Assembly: GCA_000697665.1 (NCBI GenBank)
Contig: KL197725.1
Coordinates: 694,132-758,131 of the forward strand
Source of the DNA: Jaapia argillacea MUCL 33604
Taxonomy: Eukaryota; Basidiomycota; Agaricomycetes; Jaapiales; Jaapiaceae
Reading direction: 5' to 3'
Length of the DNA: 64,000 nucleotides
This document shows positions 44,965 to 56,184 of the stretch, piece by piece; the stretch's first letter is position 1, and every line of letters begins with the position of its first letter. The notes under the pieces were generated by a model. That model was not told where the DNA came from. It worked only from the letters and a program-made list of their open reading frames with translations, and made no database searches. Both the position numbers and the translations under genes were made by a program.

Positions 44965-47921
44965 TTAAGTGGAGCCTGTAGTGGCGACGTATTTGCCACT
45001 TCCAGGGTTGAAGATGTCCTGCAGGGTCAGAAAGTTAGTTTTCGATGAAATCGGTGTAACACGCTGCGTCGGACCTTGACCATGCCCCTGCCAATCTGAA
45101 TGATGGCCACCCTACTCTCATAGAGAGGGTACAACACAACCGTGAACGTCGACAAGAAAGTCCACAAAATTCCAACGATAACCCAAACGCTCAAGCTACC
45201 AACTCCATAGATGGTTTGAGCGAAGAATAACGGGAGTGGGATAATGATCAACATAATCAGGGCCTGGGAAGTCCGGTCAATGTTCTGATCGCAAAATGCC
45301 GAGAAGCGATCGAACCCACCAAAATGACCGAGGACCAGGCGGCAAAATTAAAAGCTTTCTTCAAAGCTGCAGGATCCAGGTCTGTGTCTTCCGTCGTTGG
45401 GGAGACCGATTGTACATCGGATGCGACACCCTTCTTCTCCTCGTCCAGATCATGCTCCTCAGGAGTCGGCGTACTCTCATGGGGGAGTGCGTTGATCGCA
45501 CGAGTAGATTCAAAATCGTAGTCGTCAGGCCACTAGGTTGTATTTCGGCGATTAATCCCACAGAACGTAGCTGGGAAGCGAGCGATCTTACCACAACGGA
45601 GGAGATGTACGCAACCAAACCTCCCACCCCAATCGAAGCCAGATTTCCGGCAAGCATCTCATAATCACCTGTGACAAATTCGGATTGGAAATCTTTGGGT
45701 CACCAGAGATGCATAACTCACCACCAGTGGTCTGGTCAGCAAGACAGAGTAAGTTTCCCGACTGACCGGAATATAAGGTGTCTACTCACGTCTACGTTGA
45801 TCATAGCACCATTCAGAGTGGAGGTAGTGACAAGCCATGCAATGATTCCGGCAGCGAACCCTACGATTGAACCCAGAATACAACCCCACTTGTTCGCCTT
45901 CCTCCATGAGATACAGAGGGCCTTTGAGAAATATGTCAGACTCGAGAGCGAAGTAGTCAATGTAGTCAACTCACGATGGGAACAACCGCGCTCCCTAGAA
46001 TGACTCCCATGAAGGTCTACATGCGAATTAGGTCGAAGATCGACGAAAGGATGGTTTTCTTACGTAGAGCCAGCCCATTGAGACACCGATATAAAAGAAG
46101 ATGGTCCCAGCAAGACCCATCACAAGAGCGAAGAGGGCAACCTAATCAATCATTAGTACATCCGAGCCACAGAGAGAACAGAGGAAGCTTACCATCAAAT
46201 GGCTCACTCTTAAGATCTGTGCCTCGGTAGCCTTCGGGTTGATGTATTTCTGATACGGGCATGAGCGTGAGTACCACTTCTCCAACCATTCGACAAAGGC
46301 GAGTAACTCGTACCTTGTAAATATCATAAGTCAAGATGGACGAGACAGCGATCAACTCGGCAGAAGTGGCAGAAGTAACGGCCAAAAAGAGCAGGACCAG
46401 GAGAATCGCCGCACCGCTTTTGTGGAGAAGTGCAGCGGCTGCGGCAGCAGCCGGCAGTCCAGCGGAAACATCTGCCGGACTCAGAACAGCCATGTCGGGG
46501 TCTCCACGAAGGGCAACTGCAGCAAGACCAAGCGTTGTAGCTAGAGTAAAGGGAATGGCGAACCTAAATCCACGAGTATTAGGGACAACCACTGACGGAG
46601 TTAGAAATATCGACTGACCAGGCCAATCCACCCAACAAATACGCCTTAACACAAGTAGCGGGTTTGCTGGCAATAGCCCTCTGCCAATAAGCCTGGTCTT
46701 GGAATACAGTGGCAAAGTTCCCGATGACGTTGATGACACCGAAGATCAAGCCATTCTTGGAACGCATGGTCAAGTAAGAACCGTGAGCGTTACCAGGTAC
46801 TGGGTTGGCAGCTGCAGCGGCGGTGAGGAGGTCGTGCATCTTAGAGATGGAGCCAATTTTGGGTGAGGAAGCGTATACGGTGAAGACAAAGGTCAAAATG
46901 ATTGCGAACAGAACAGTCGTGTGGGTGCTATCGATGCAGATTAGATGTTATCCAAGGAACAGGGCGAAAGGGCACTTGCTAATCGCAGAGGAGGGTAGAG
47001 CGCATGCCTCCAACCATGACGTAAATGGACACTCCGAGCGGGATGAGGAAACAAGCCTAGGATTGTAATGAGCACTGATAGAAACGAACCGGAAAAATAA
47101 GATCTCACAGCGATTGTGTTCATTCCGCTCAAGTCAGTCACAGTGGCTGAGCCACCGAGAATGAGCATAGAGGAAACGATGATGTTTGTGGCAAGCCTGT
47201 GCTGGGATGAGAACTCTGACTACTGTCAAAAAACATGCAGCATACCCGAAAAACATGAAGACCAAGTGGGCCGTGGTGCCCCATCGAACACCGACGATCT
47301 CGAGCCAGGTATGAGCACGAGGGGCGTTGAGTTTTAATTTTGCCGCGAGCTTCAAAGACTTTCCAGCAACTTCATCAAGGTCAGATAATGATGGGTACTA
47401 ACCTGGGCAAAGAGTAGGACCTGCACAGTGGCGCCAGCCCCGTACCACCATGGGCCAGAGATGCCGTACTTGTACGCTACGGCACTGGACTGGAGCTAAA
47501 TAATGACATAGCAAGGAGTATCAGGAAGAAGTTCAAACAGAGGGTATAACCGATTTTAGTCGTACCAAGGTCGCCGCCCACGTCCATGCAGACACGATAC
47601 CAGAAGCAATCAAACCAGGTTTGACACTTCGTGATGCGCTGCTGAACTCTTCGGAGTTCTTCGGAGAAAAGCCAGTATACCGGGCTTGAATAGCGGTCAA
47701 TCCCACCATGAAGGCACTGAAAAATAGACCAATTCCTGAGGGAAATCATGAACTATTTCAGGCCTGTGAAGAGATCAAGATACAGGGAAGATCACGTACC
47801 GACGACTGGGAAAACGGGTCAGTCCCATATTTATGTCAACCCAACCCACGAAACGCGGAAGAGAGTACTCACCAACTCCATAACCCGCGCCTTGGGGCAA
47901 GATGGGTTGCGACGCAGACAT
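44965..47921 (-). CDS. DUR3: Urea active transporter, sodium:solute symporter family (DUR3-like)
   Basis: A plasma-membrane urea/H+ symporter with about 14-15 membrane helices, spread over more than ten exons. The first exon reads [16 protein letters not shown] (ATG at 47921). Family landmarks are [37 protein letters not shown] near 47690-47570 (the SSS substrate/ion-site helix), [31 protein letters not shown] near 46700, and [21 protein letters not shown] near 46330-46380, matching the SSS signature. [17 protein letters not shown] is near 46200. The last exon, [23 protein letters not shown], ends at 44965. No lesion was noticed. Two GATA-factor sites upstream fit nitrogen control. Confidence 0.9.
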
Positions 47922-49457
47922 GGTTTCAGTCAAGTACTTGTGGCACTAAACTCTGAGGAGACTCGGTAGGAGCTCTCTGAACCCCTTCGTATTTTTGGTG
48001 CTTCCTTTTGAGAAGAGCCACAACATGATCGAATGTTCCTTATCTCCCTCTAACAGGGAAAACATGCTGCAGCGAGTCTTCTATCTATAGCGGCTTGGCA
48101 GAGTTCGAGAGATAAGGACCATGCCAGTGACAACATGACCTGCAGGCTATCACAATGAATCTGATATGAGTTAGTCTGCCGTACGTCAGATCGGGGTGAG
48201 ATTTGCGGGGTCGAGGAATCGAGGGAATACCAGTGGAGTCGGAGGGTACGGTAAGTTGGGCCGTTGGGGGCGCAGAGGACGAAGAGAAGCCCCTTCGAGC
48301 GGGTCTTTGCAAGACTACTTGAAGACTACACAGGTCTGAACACTCCCGTTTGCCTGGTCGCCTCAATACTGAAATGTTGAGGGGTTGGGTCGACTCGGTG
48401 GGTGGAGAGGTTGAGCGGTCGTCGGAAAATGCCGTATGTACCACGCGGTCAATTCCAGGGCGCAATAGCACCTGAAATCCTTCAGAACAGTCACTACTGT
48501 CGAAACCAAAGTTACGACCCGGCTCTCGTACGGAATCTCTCTGGATCCTGGTTCTAGTACTCACTTGGGCGTATAGACGTCCAATATCCTTCGACTTCGG
48601 CCCCGTTGAATCCGAGGACACGGACTTGGAAACTTTCATCAGGGACACTTCCTAAGGTTTTGGAAGTCAGCGCTACAAGATTGGGCTTCTCTGAGCGATT
48701 TCGAAGATATGGACAGGCACTATCTGCGTTTCAACTCTTCCTCTGGCACGCCGATTCCCAATTCATTGGCGTGTGCAGGTGTTGCGATTTGATGCCGTCG
48801 AGTTAGCTGTAGGTAAGTTCTGTCTTCCAAACTATGGAGGGAGAGAATGTCAGGTCTCCCGGTACGTTGATCCTTCTCGTTCAGGTGAGACTCAATCTCA
48901 TTCGAAGGAAGCAGCTATCGCAGATCGTCCCTCGCTCCGGAAGGTGTCGAACCCCAGAGAATTCGGTTCCTGTCCCGACAGGGACCCTTTGCAGGATCAT
49001 CGGGTTTCCTTCCGAAAGCTTGTTTCGCTGATAGATGGATGGATTCAAATTCTGAAGTCCCCGACTACCGAATGCTCCCAGGCGCGATAAGGTGGCTCAT
49101 CTATGGTTGGCCGTTCTGTTGCCTTGTCTGCTGAACGCAAATATCGACATGAGTGCAAATGACGGTCCAACTGATCCTTCGTGGGACTTTTGACATACAG
49201 GCATCGCATCGCTGCTTGCTGCAACTGATCCTGCTGAAAGTGCGGGATGGGAACAGAGGGAGACCAGTATGGCGCGAGTTCCTTTCGGCCCCTGCAGAAC
49301 GGACTAATTTGAAGAGCCAATATGTGGGGATAAGAACTAATTCATCGAATGCTGTCGACATTGACACGAGATAATGCAAGCCCCGATCTCTGATAAGAGA
49401 CAGAATAGCGATGTAACTTTGGCTCTTGTCCCAAACGTTGTCGATCAGTACTCCTAC
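47922..49457. other. Intergenic with one unassigned open frame
   Basis: About 1.5 kb. Its left part is the DUR3 promoter. A 187-codon minus-strand frame at 48085-48648 (MSLMKVSKSVSSDSTGPKS...) has no recognisable motif and could be a small unknown gene or chance. Nothing else is supported. Confidence 0.35.
48039..48116. promoter_or_regulatory. Paired GATA-factor sites upstream of DUR3
   Basis: CTTATC at 48039-48044 (AGATAAG on the minus strand) and AGATAAG at 48110-48116 lie about 120 and 195 bp upstream of the DUR3 start. HGATAR sites bind AreA/Gln3-type GATA factors, which switch on fungal urea uptake when better nitrogen sources are scarce. Confidence 0.45.
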
Positions 49458-50207
49458 ATGGCAAACCACTCACCAGAGACTCTCGTTGCCACCTTCTTGG
49501 ACGCTATCGAGACATCTATCATACCTCTGACAGCTCAACGAGTATCGAGTGGTTCAAAGGTGTTCGGAGCAGCGGTTTTCAAAACCGACGATCTATCACT
49601 AGTGCTCGCTGAAACGAACAATGAAGCTGAATGTCCCTTGTGGCATGGAGAGGTCCATACGATCAAGAAGTTCTACGAGATGCCGAACGAGGGGAGACCA
49701 AAACCAAAGGACTGTATATTCTTCACGACCCACGAACCTTGTGTAGGTGATTCCGACTATCCAATGACTTGATCGGAACTGAGATCAAGACGAAATCAGT
49801 CCCTGTGTCTTAGGTACTGAGATCATCCTTCCATCCCTCGGCCGGTATTAACTAGATTGTACCCCAGTGCGATAACGTGGGCCGGGTTTCCCAACTTTTA
49901 CTACCTCTACACCTATGATGACACCCGAGACGCCTTCGGTATCCCTTACGACATCGAGATTCTTGAGGAGGTGTATCGAGTACCCACGCCGAATGATACG
50001 CCAGAGTCTCTCGCCCAGCGACCATTATATAACAAGACGAACAAATTCTTCAAATCGGCCAGTCTAGCAGAACTTGGCGAGAGTGTGGGGAGTACAGAGG
50101 AGAGGGAACGAATCAAAGCGAGGTTGAAGGAGATCAAGAAGAAATACGATGATTTGTCGACAACTTACCAGGCGGGGAAGGGCAGCGCTGATATCCCCCT
50201 GGCTTGA
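49458..50207 (+). CDS. Cytidine/deoxycytidylate-deaminase-fold protein
   Basis: This zinc-dependent deaminase fold shows the full ligand set. WHGEVHTI supplies His and the catalytic Glu. HEPC at the end of exon 1 joins SLC from a 14-nt microexon (49800-49813), giving the PC-x2-C motif. Exon 3 (from 49856) continues YPSAITWAGFPNFYYLY. Without the microexon the second Cys would be lost, so this splice is well supported by function. The start used is MANHSPETLVATFLDAIE. An in-frame Met 28 codons upstream (49374) is possible but adds low-complexity sequence. The C-terminus is a charged coiled-coil-like stretch (EERERIKARLKEIKKKYDDL). The substrate (a nucleoside, base or other) cannot be told. Confidence 0.8.
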
Positions 50208-50491
50208 TAGGTACGAGTATCTACGAGCGAATGGTACAAGCCTTGTACTGGCACTGAACATTGTCAATCGTCAATCCGAAACGATATACGCAGCTGCCTT
50301 CTGCAGTGAAACTTGACGAAGGCGAGGTCCGTAAAATGGGTAGCGTGCCCTCGTCCCACCCAATCTCCATCCAATATAGTCTACATTGGCCGGTTGTAAA
50401 CGACAACGGGTTGAACGACGGAGAGGTCAACTCCTGTGGAACCAATTCTCCTAATTATTTGTCACGTAAGCATCACCTCGCAGCTAAGGAC

Positions 50492-51896
50492 TCACGAGTC
50501 ACTCCGAGAATCATTGATGGCACTCTCTTCCGGCCCCTGCCTAAGTGCGACACCTAGCAGTAACAAGAGGGTACATGCTGAAACAAGAATCATCTGCACA
50601 AAAAATCCAATAGCATCTACAAACCATTTGAACGTTAGCGTACATATCAACGTTCTTCGAAAAGGGGATGTCTTGCCCAGCAATATTCCTAAACACCAAA
50701 CATTGAATAACTGCCATCAACTTCCAGAGTGAAACTGGCGGCGTACCAAAGTCAGGTGAGCCCACGAACAACGTTCGAAGAGCGGGTATGGTGACTACCA
50801 CCGTGACGGGAAGGATAACGATGGATTCATGGAGCCGATGTGTCTTCGAGAAAAAAGCAATCACAGTGATATACACAACCATGGCCGCCAAGGCCCAGTT
50901 TATGCAGAAAATGGCCAGAGCGAAAACTTTTGCGAGCGGCTCGCGTGACATAGATAGAAAAAACGACCTTGACGGGAATGTGGAGCCATTGAGAGAACTG
51001 GTACAGAGACCATAGTCCACAACCTGGTGCGCGGACAAGCCTTGAGCAGTCTCTACGGGATAGAACAATAGAAAGGGAGGAGGCTGGCCAGTTTGGTGAT
51101 CGAGGATGATCATGGTAGCAGTCATTACGTAGGCGTCGAACGGGTATACATAGTCTGCGGTGCGATGGAGTAGCCTTGGGCCGAACTTGAAATGTAGAGT
51201 ATAACCCTGAATGTCCATGAGATGGGTGGTCTGGAACTCATTCAGGGCTTGGATGCTAAAAAGGGGAATGGGATTAGTATGCTACAAAGGGAAGAATTTA
51301 GGACGGAGGGGGCACTGACTAAATCGGTTTGCCATGAGAGTCCCTTGGGGTCAACGCGGGGTCGTATGAGAAGAATGGTTGGCTGGCGCTAAAAGCTCAT
51401 ATCATTCAATGTCGTTCTATGAGTACGACGTGGTTCCAGATGGGGAGCACATCTAAGTTGACTCACCCGTCAACGAAGAAATCCAGCGCAGTGGGTGATG
51501 GGGTACACGGAGTATCCCCATAGTACGAGGAAGAGTTGGTCAGTTGATACAACCCGCAACCTGCGATGAGCCAGGATATCGTAATGGTCTTCTGCTCCAA
51601 ATCGATGGAGTATATGTGGCCGACCAAGGCGATCTGACCGAGCACAATCAGTCAATGAAGCTCATATACTTCGGTCTCTTTGAAGAACCTACCCCACTGG
51701 CATACCCTACACTTTGCAACATGTATTCTGCTGTCCTCAAAGCACCACCACTGACCGAGAGTAAGAGGACCAGGAGAGAAGCGACAAGGAGAACTAAAAG
51801 GGAGAATATGGAGAGAACTACGTGTCTCCGTGCCTTCGAAACCAATGAGAACGAAGAGCATTTGAGAGCACGTCCCGTCCGCGATAATAGTTTCAT
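50492..51896 (-). CDS. DUF4436-type multi-pass membrane protein
   Basis: The layout fits the DUF4436 family of fungal/bacterial membrane proteins of unknown function. An N-terminal basic segment and one helix (VVLSIFSLLVLLVASLLVLLLS, near 51800) precede a large probably extracellular part (IALVGHIYSIDLEQKTITIS, YGDTPCTPSPTALDFFVDG, FKFGPRLLHRTADYVYPFDAYV). Three closely spaced helices follow (FALAIFCINWALAAMVVYIT, VVVTIPALRTLFVGSPDFG, FFVQMILVSACTLLLLLGV). The start MKLLSRTGRALKCSS is at 51896. The final intron (GTACGCC...TTTAG, about 50754-50687) joins SPDFG to ILLGKTSPFRR, ending at 50492. Without that splice the frame runs to 50541 with no membrane helix. Confidence 0.75.
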
Positions 51897-52395
51897 TGTA
51901 GCAGATTTAAACGCCCAGCACAATCAGCTGGACAGCTTCATCGTCCTGGCGGAGGTGATGTCACATAAGGAAATGCCTGCCCTCTAAAGTGTTGAAAACC
52001 TGCCAGTGGAAACCTTCGCCAAGCTCATCACAGGATCACGTCTTGATATCCCACGATAACAATTCTGGAACGAAACAACTTGAAGCTTTGGAGGATATAT
52101 CGTTGTATGGGTGGTGTAGTCGACAGTCAGGCAACGACAACGTCCAAAATGTCCTCTAATTCGGCAGGAGGTCACCAGAATATTAATGATGGAGGGGTAC
52201 CGTGTGACTCCGTGACTTTCTTTGTCACCTCCATCCTTTTCCCCAAATACCTCCGCTGCGGAGAGAGGACGCAGAGATGGTGATAGGTCATGAACCCTTC
52301 TATCTGGAGTATCTATTTCTAGCGTGTACAAGTACACAAAGGACATAAGGTTCCCCCTTCCTGCTCCATGCGCTCATAAATCATAAATTCAAACC
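51897..52395. other. Divergent promoter region, DUF4436 gene / aldo-keto reductase
   Basis: About 500 bp between divergent start codons. No supportable coding sequence. Confidence 0.4.
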
Positions 52396-53796
52396 ATGCG
52401 CCTGTCGCTTACCTCCCTCTTGCTCTTTCCCACTACTTTCCTCTTTGTTTCTTTAACCTCCTTCACTGCTGCTGCCATGGCCTGGGATCTCGTTGAGCTA
52501 AATGACGGTTAGTTTCCCTCATTTTATTGGTGTTGAAATGTGAGAGCTGATTAAGAGGCGTGGATCCCAAGGCTACAAAATGCCCACCATTGCCTTTGGC
52601 ACTTGGAAGATGGGTAACGGACAAGGGCCCATTGACCAAGTCGACCAGGCTATTTCAACCGGTTTCAGTCATGTAGGTGAGTATCTGCGCACGAGGCGAG
52701 ATAGTGTCGTAAGAGCGGTTATTGACGGCGCTTTCACAGATACCGCCCAAGCTTACAGGAATGAAGCTGAAGCTGGCTCTGCCATTCGGGACAGCGGGCT
52801 CTCTCGTTCAGAGATCTTCCTCACGACCAAGTATTCTGGAATGGCTGATATTGATGACTCCATCCAAGCGAGCTTGAAAAACGTTGGTCCCTGACCTGCC
52901 AGCATCATGTTGCTTTCCTCACCATATGAGCGTAGTTGGGTGTATCTTATGTCGACCTCTACCTCGTCCACTCCCCTCGTTTGGCCGTCCCAGATATCCC
53001 TACCATCTGGAGCAAAATGGAGGCCATCAAATCTGCCGGTTATGCCAAGAGCATTGGTATCAGCAACTTCAACGTTCCTCAAATGGAGACCCTGGTCGCA
53101 TCTGCGAAGTTCGTTCCTACTGTCAACCAAGTGAGTCTAAATTTCATCACTCTCCGACTTTGCGATAAGCTTATCTTTGCTCGTTCACAGATCTTGCTCC
53201 ACCCCTACGTCTACGCTGAGCAAGCTCCAATTTTAGAGTATGGTGCGAAGCACGGTATCGTCATTGAGGCTTACAGTTCGCTCATGTGGGTTCTGCCATT
53301 CATATTTTACTTCGTTTTGTTAACCCTTTCGTTGCTTAGTCCTTTGACGTCGCAAACTGGCGGCCCTGTGGATATCCCCGTCAATGCCATCGCCGCCAGG
53401 CTCGGCAAAGCACCTGAACAGATCTTGCTTGCGTGGGTCAAAGCCAAGGGCGCTGTTCCCGTCACGTTAGTAATCCCTCGACTATTGCATCTGGAATATC
53501 CTTTGATTCTGATTACTGACTGCGTTTCTTCAGGACCAGCTCCAAGAAGGATCGTTTGGAACGTTACCTCGATTCTGGCGATATCGGTACGTGATATTAG
53601 TTCTCTACATTCAACGGGATTCTCATCTACCTGTTTTGTCACAGTACTCACAGATGCTGATATCGCTGCGATCGATGCTGCTGGTGCGATCGGTGCTCGT
53701 CGGTTCACTGCTAAGAAGGTGTTGAGGACTGTCGCTGTCGTTGGCTTGGTTGGTGCTGCCGCCTTGAAGATTTGGGGGTGGTTGGGGAAGTTGTAA
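52396..53796 (+). CDS. Aldo/keto reductase with signal sequence and C-terminal hydrophobic anchor
   Basis: This NAD(P)H-dependent oxidoreductase has an AKR barrel. The catalytic tetrad is visible: Asp and Tyr in DTAQAYRNE (about 52740), Lys in TTKYSG and His in LVHSP. IGISNFNV, NQ/ILLHPYV and the cofactor-binding TSSKKDRLERYLDSGDI (formed by splicing near 53525-53580) follow. Unusually, the long form opens with a signal-peptide-like MRLSLTSLLLFPTTFLFVSL, and the protein ends with VLRTVAVVGLVGAAALKIWGWLGKL, a hydrophobic tail that could anchor it in a membrane. An internal Met (MAWDLVELNDG) would give the usual cytosolic start. At least seven introns. The substrate is unknown. Confidence 0.87.
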
Positions 53797-54017
53797 AGGA
53801 GAGGAAGATCTAGGATTTCTATCTAGTGTCGAGAGGAACTTGTACTAGTTGTAGTATGTATAACCGCTTTGATGCTCAGATGTTTGGGGGTGGCATCAAC
53901 TTTGAGTTCAAGTTCAATTTGAATTTCAACTGTCCTTGACGCGCTTGTGGCACCTGCAACTCTTACACTCCTTGCACTTGCACCAATTCTCAACAACTTC
54001 GCGCAGTTGTCTCGCCG

Positions 54018-55991
54018 ATGGATCTCGACGAGCAGAACCAACACAACACAATCGCAGACCTTTCCTCCAGCTACCCAGCTCACTCAACTCTGATCTCCCA
54101 CCTCCAAACATTCCTGACGACCTACCCTCCTCCATTCATCTATATAACTGACACCTTTACTCCACGAACCACCTCAACAGTCCTCAAGTCCCTCTTGTCG
54201 TCACTCCACTCGCAATCTCTCCAGCCACACGGTCCTACGACCCCCCTCCCGCGTATAGCGCACGCTTGGGTGAACGCAGTCGCGACGTTCAATTCACGAA
54301 TATTTTTTGACACTGTTCTGAATGACTTGGTGGGTTGGGAGCCGAAGTGGGAGGATGGATGTGAAAATTGGGCTCCGGAAGGTTCTGGTGGGGGTGCCGG
54401 GGGCATGAGGTATAATGAGAACCTTGATACGTTTTTGCACGGTTTGAGGGCTGTTTACTCCCATCTCGAGGTGCAAGAAAAGGTTGAGGAACCTTCTGCT
54501 TTCAAGGCCAAGGGGAGAGGGAGGGGTAGGGGTAGAGGAACTGGGAAGGGTAAGGGAAAGGAGAAAGTCGAGGAGACGAAGGGAGGGAAGAGGGATGTTA
54601 GGATGGTTGTGGTTGTTGAGAAGGCTGAGAGGTTGAGAGAGGCTTTACCCGATCTTGTGGTACCGTTGACGAGGCTAGCTGAACTGGTGAGTGGGATTGG
54701 AGTGTTACTTCCGGTTCTTGGCCCCCATGGTGGCGGCAGCGTCTACCGTCACTTTGGTGGAAGGAATTGCGCTCCATCCCACTATGAGTATTTATGTCGC
54801 CCTTCTAACATACCTATTTTACTATCAAGTAGTCACGGACACCTATCACAGTGATTTTGCTATCCTCTGTTCGCTGGGAGGACATCAAACCTCCGCTAGG
54901 CGCATCTTCCGAGCCTTACTATTTTGACGTCCCTCCTCCCAACCGCGACAGTACGTCTCACGTCCTCCCTTCCCCATTCTCCCTATTCAACCCTATCATT
55001 TTCAGGTACGATACGTGTGCTGACAGCCCACAATCCAAACCCCCTCTACTCTCACTTCATCTCAACGCTTTACAGCGTTTGCTCGCCATTTACCACCGAC
55101 CCCGACGAACTACAATATATCGCAGCTTCGAGGTGGCCTGCATTTGTCCAAGCTATCTTGTCTGAATTCGTCGATGACGACGGGGGACAACCACTCAATA
55201 TCGATGATATTCAGGTCCCTGAAGAGACGAGAATTCGGTGGTTGAGACAGTTCACTCCCACTTTCACCTCGGCTTTAGACGTGCTATATCCTCGGATAAA
55301 GAGTGCTACAGATTTGGCTCGCCCTTCTCCTGACGACCACTCTGTTGATGAAGGTGAAGACAAGAAGAGCATCAGTCAATTACCGAGAATGCAAAAGTTT
55401 ATTTTGGTTGCTGCCTTCCTTGCATCGACGAACCCTGCCAAGAGTGACATGAGGATGTTTGCGAGGGGGAAGGATGAGAGAAAGAGGAGGAGACGGAAAA
55501 GCGTTAATGCTACTCCGAAGAAAGGTGGTGGGGCTGTGAAGGTTGGTGACTTTCTTTATGAGGATATATGCTCGTCGGGGTTGATCAAGAAGTTTTCTTT
55601 AGATCCCGCAGCGTCTCCTAGGCCCCATCCCTTTCCCACTCGACCGACTTGTCGCCATCTTGGGATGTCTGCTATTAGAGAACGACCCTCCTCCCCCAGA
55701 ACGCGCTGCTGATTTCGAGCACGAGAGTGAATATACGGAGGTTGAGGTGAACCGAGTAGCCGTGATGTCGTCCGTGAGTCTTTGGATTCCTCATCACACT
55801 TTCTTCGTCATTTCTCAGGTTGTTTTGGCCAGATCACCTCCTTAACAGCGTCGCATCTTCTCCAACGCACATCACCTCCGGATAGATTGGATGGCCCTCC
55901 GATGTATAGGTGTGGGGTTGGCTATGAGATTGCGCTTGAGCTTTCGAGGGACGTCGGTATTATATTGGGTGATTTGTTGTGGGAGGCATGA
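54018..55991 (+). CDS. ORC5: Origin recognition complex subunit 5
   Basis: ORC5 is an AAA+-like subunit of the six-protein complex that marks replication origins and loads MCM helicases. The N-terminal part (HLQTFLTTYPPPFIYITDTF) occupies the ATPase position but no Walker A GKT is visible. There is an inserted Gly/Lys/Arg run (KGRGRGRGRGTGKGKGKEK, about 54500-54560), then RMVVVVEKAERLREALPDLV. The C-terminal winged-helix region is diagnostic: LPRMQKFILVAAFLASTNPAKSD near 55380-55450, GPIPFPLDRLVAILGCLL near 55620-55670, SLTASHLLQR and YRCGVGYEIALELSRDVG near the end. Several short introns, two of them between 54690 and 55010. The start is the first Met in frame. Confidence 0.85.
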
Positions 55992-56184
55992 AGATTTATC
56001 ATGTGGAAGGCTGGTGTTCAGTAGCGGTTGTTTGTTGTTGTCCAAAGGCTTTGGAAATTTACAAGTCCAAACATACACCGTCCGAAAAAGGAAAGAGAAT
56101 TTTGGACTTGATCGCTGAAAGTTGCCCAAGGACTCCAGCAATTCCTGTTCACTGAGTTTGGGTCTCCTCGTCAATACTGAGAAT

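Noticed and set aside
48085-48648. 187-codon minus-strand frame as a gene
   Set aside because: No recognisable domain, ambiguous splice signals and position in the DUR3 promoter region; kept only as a note in the intergenic entry.
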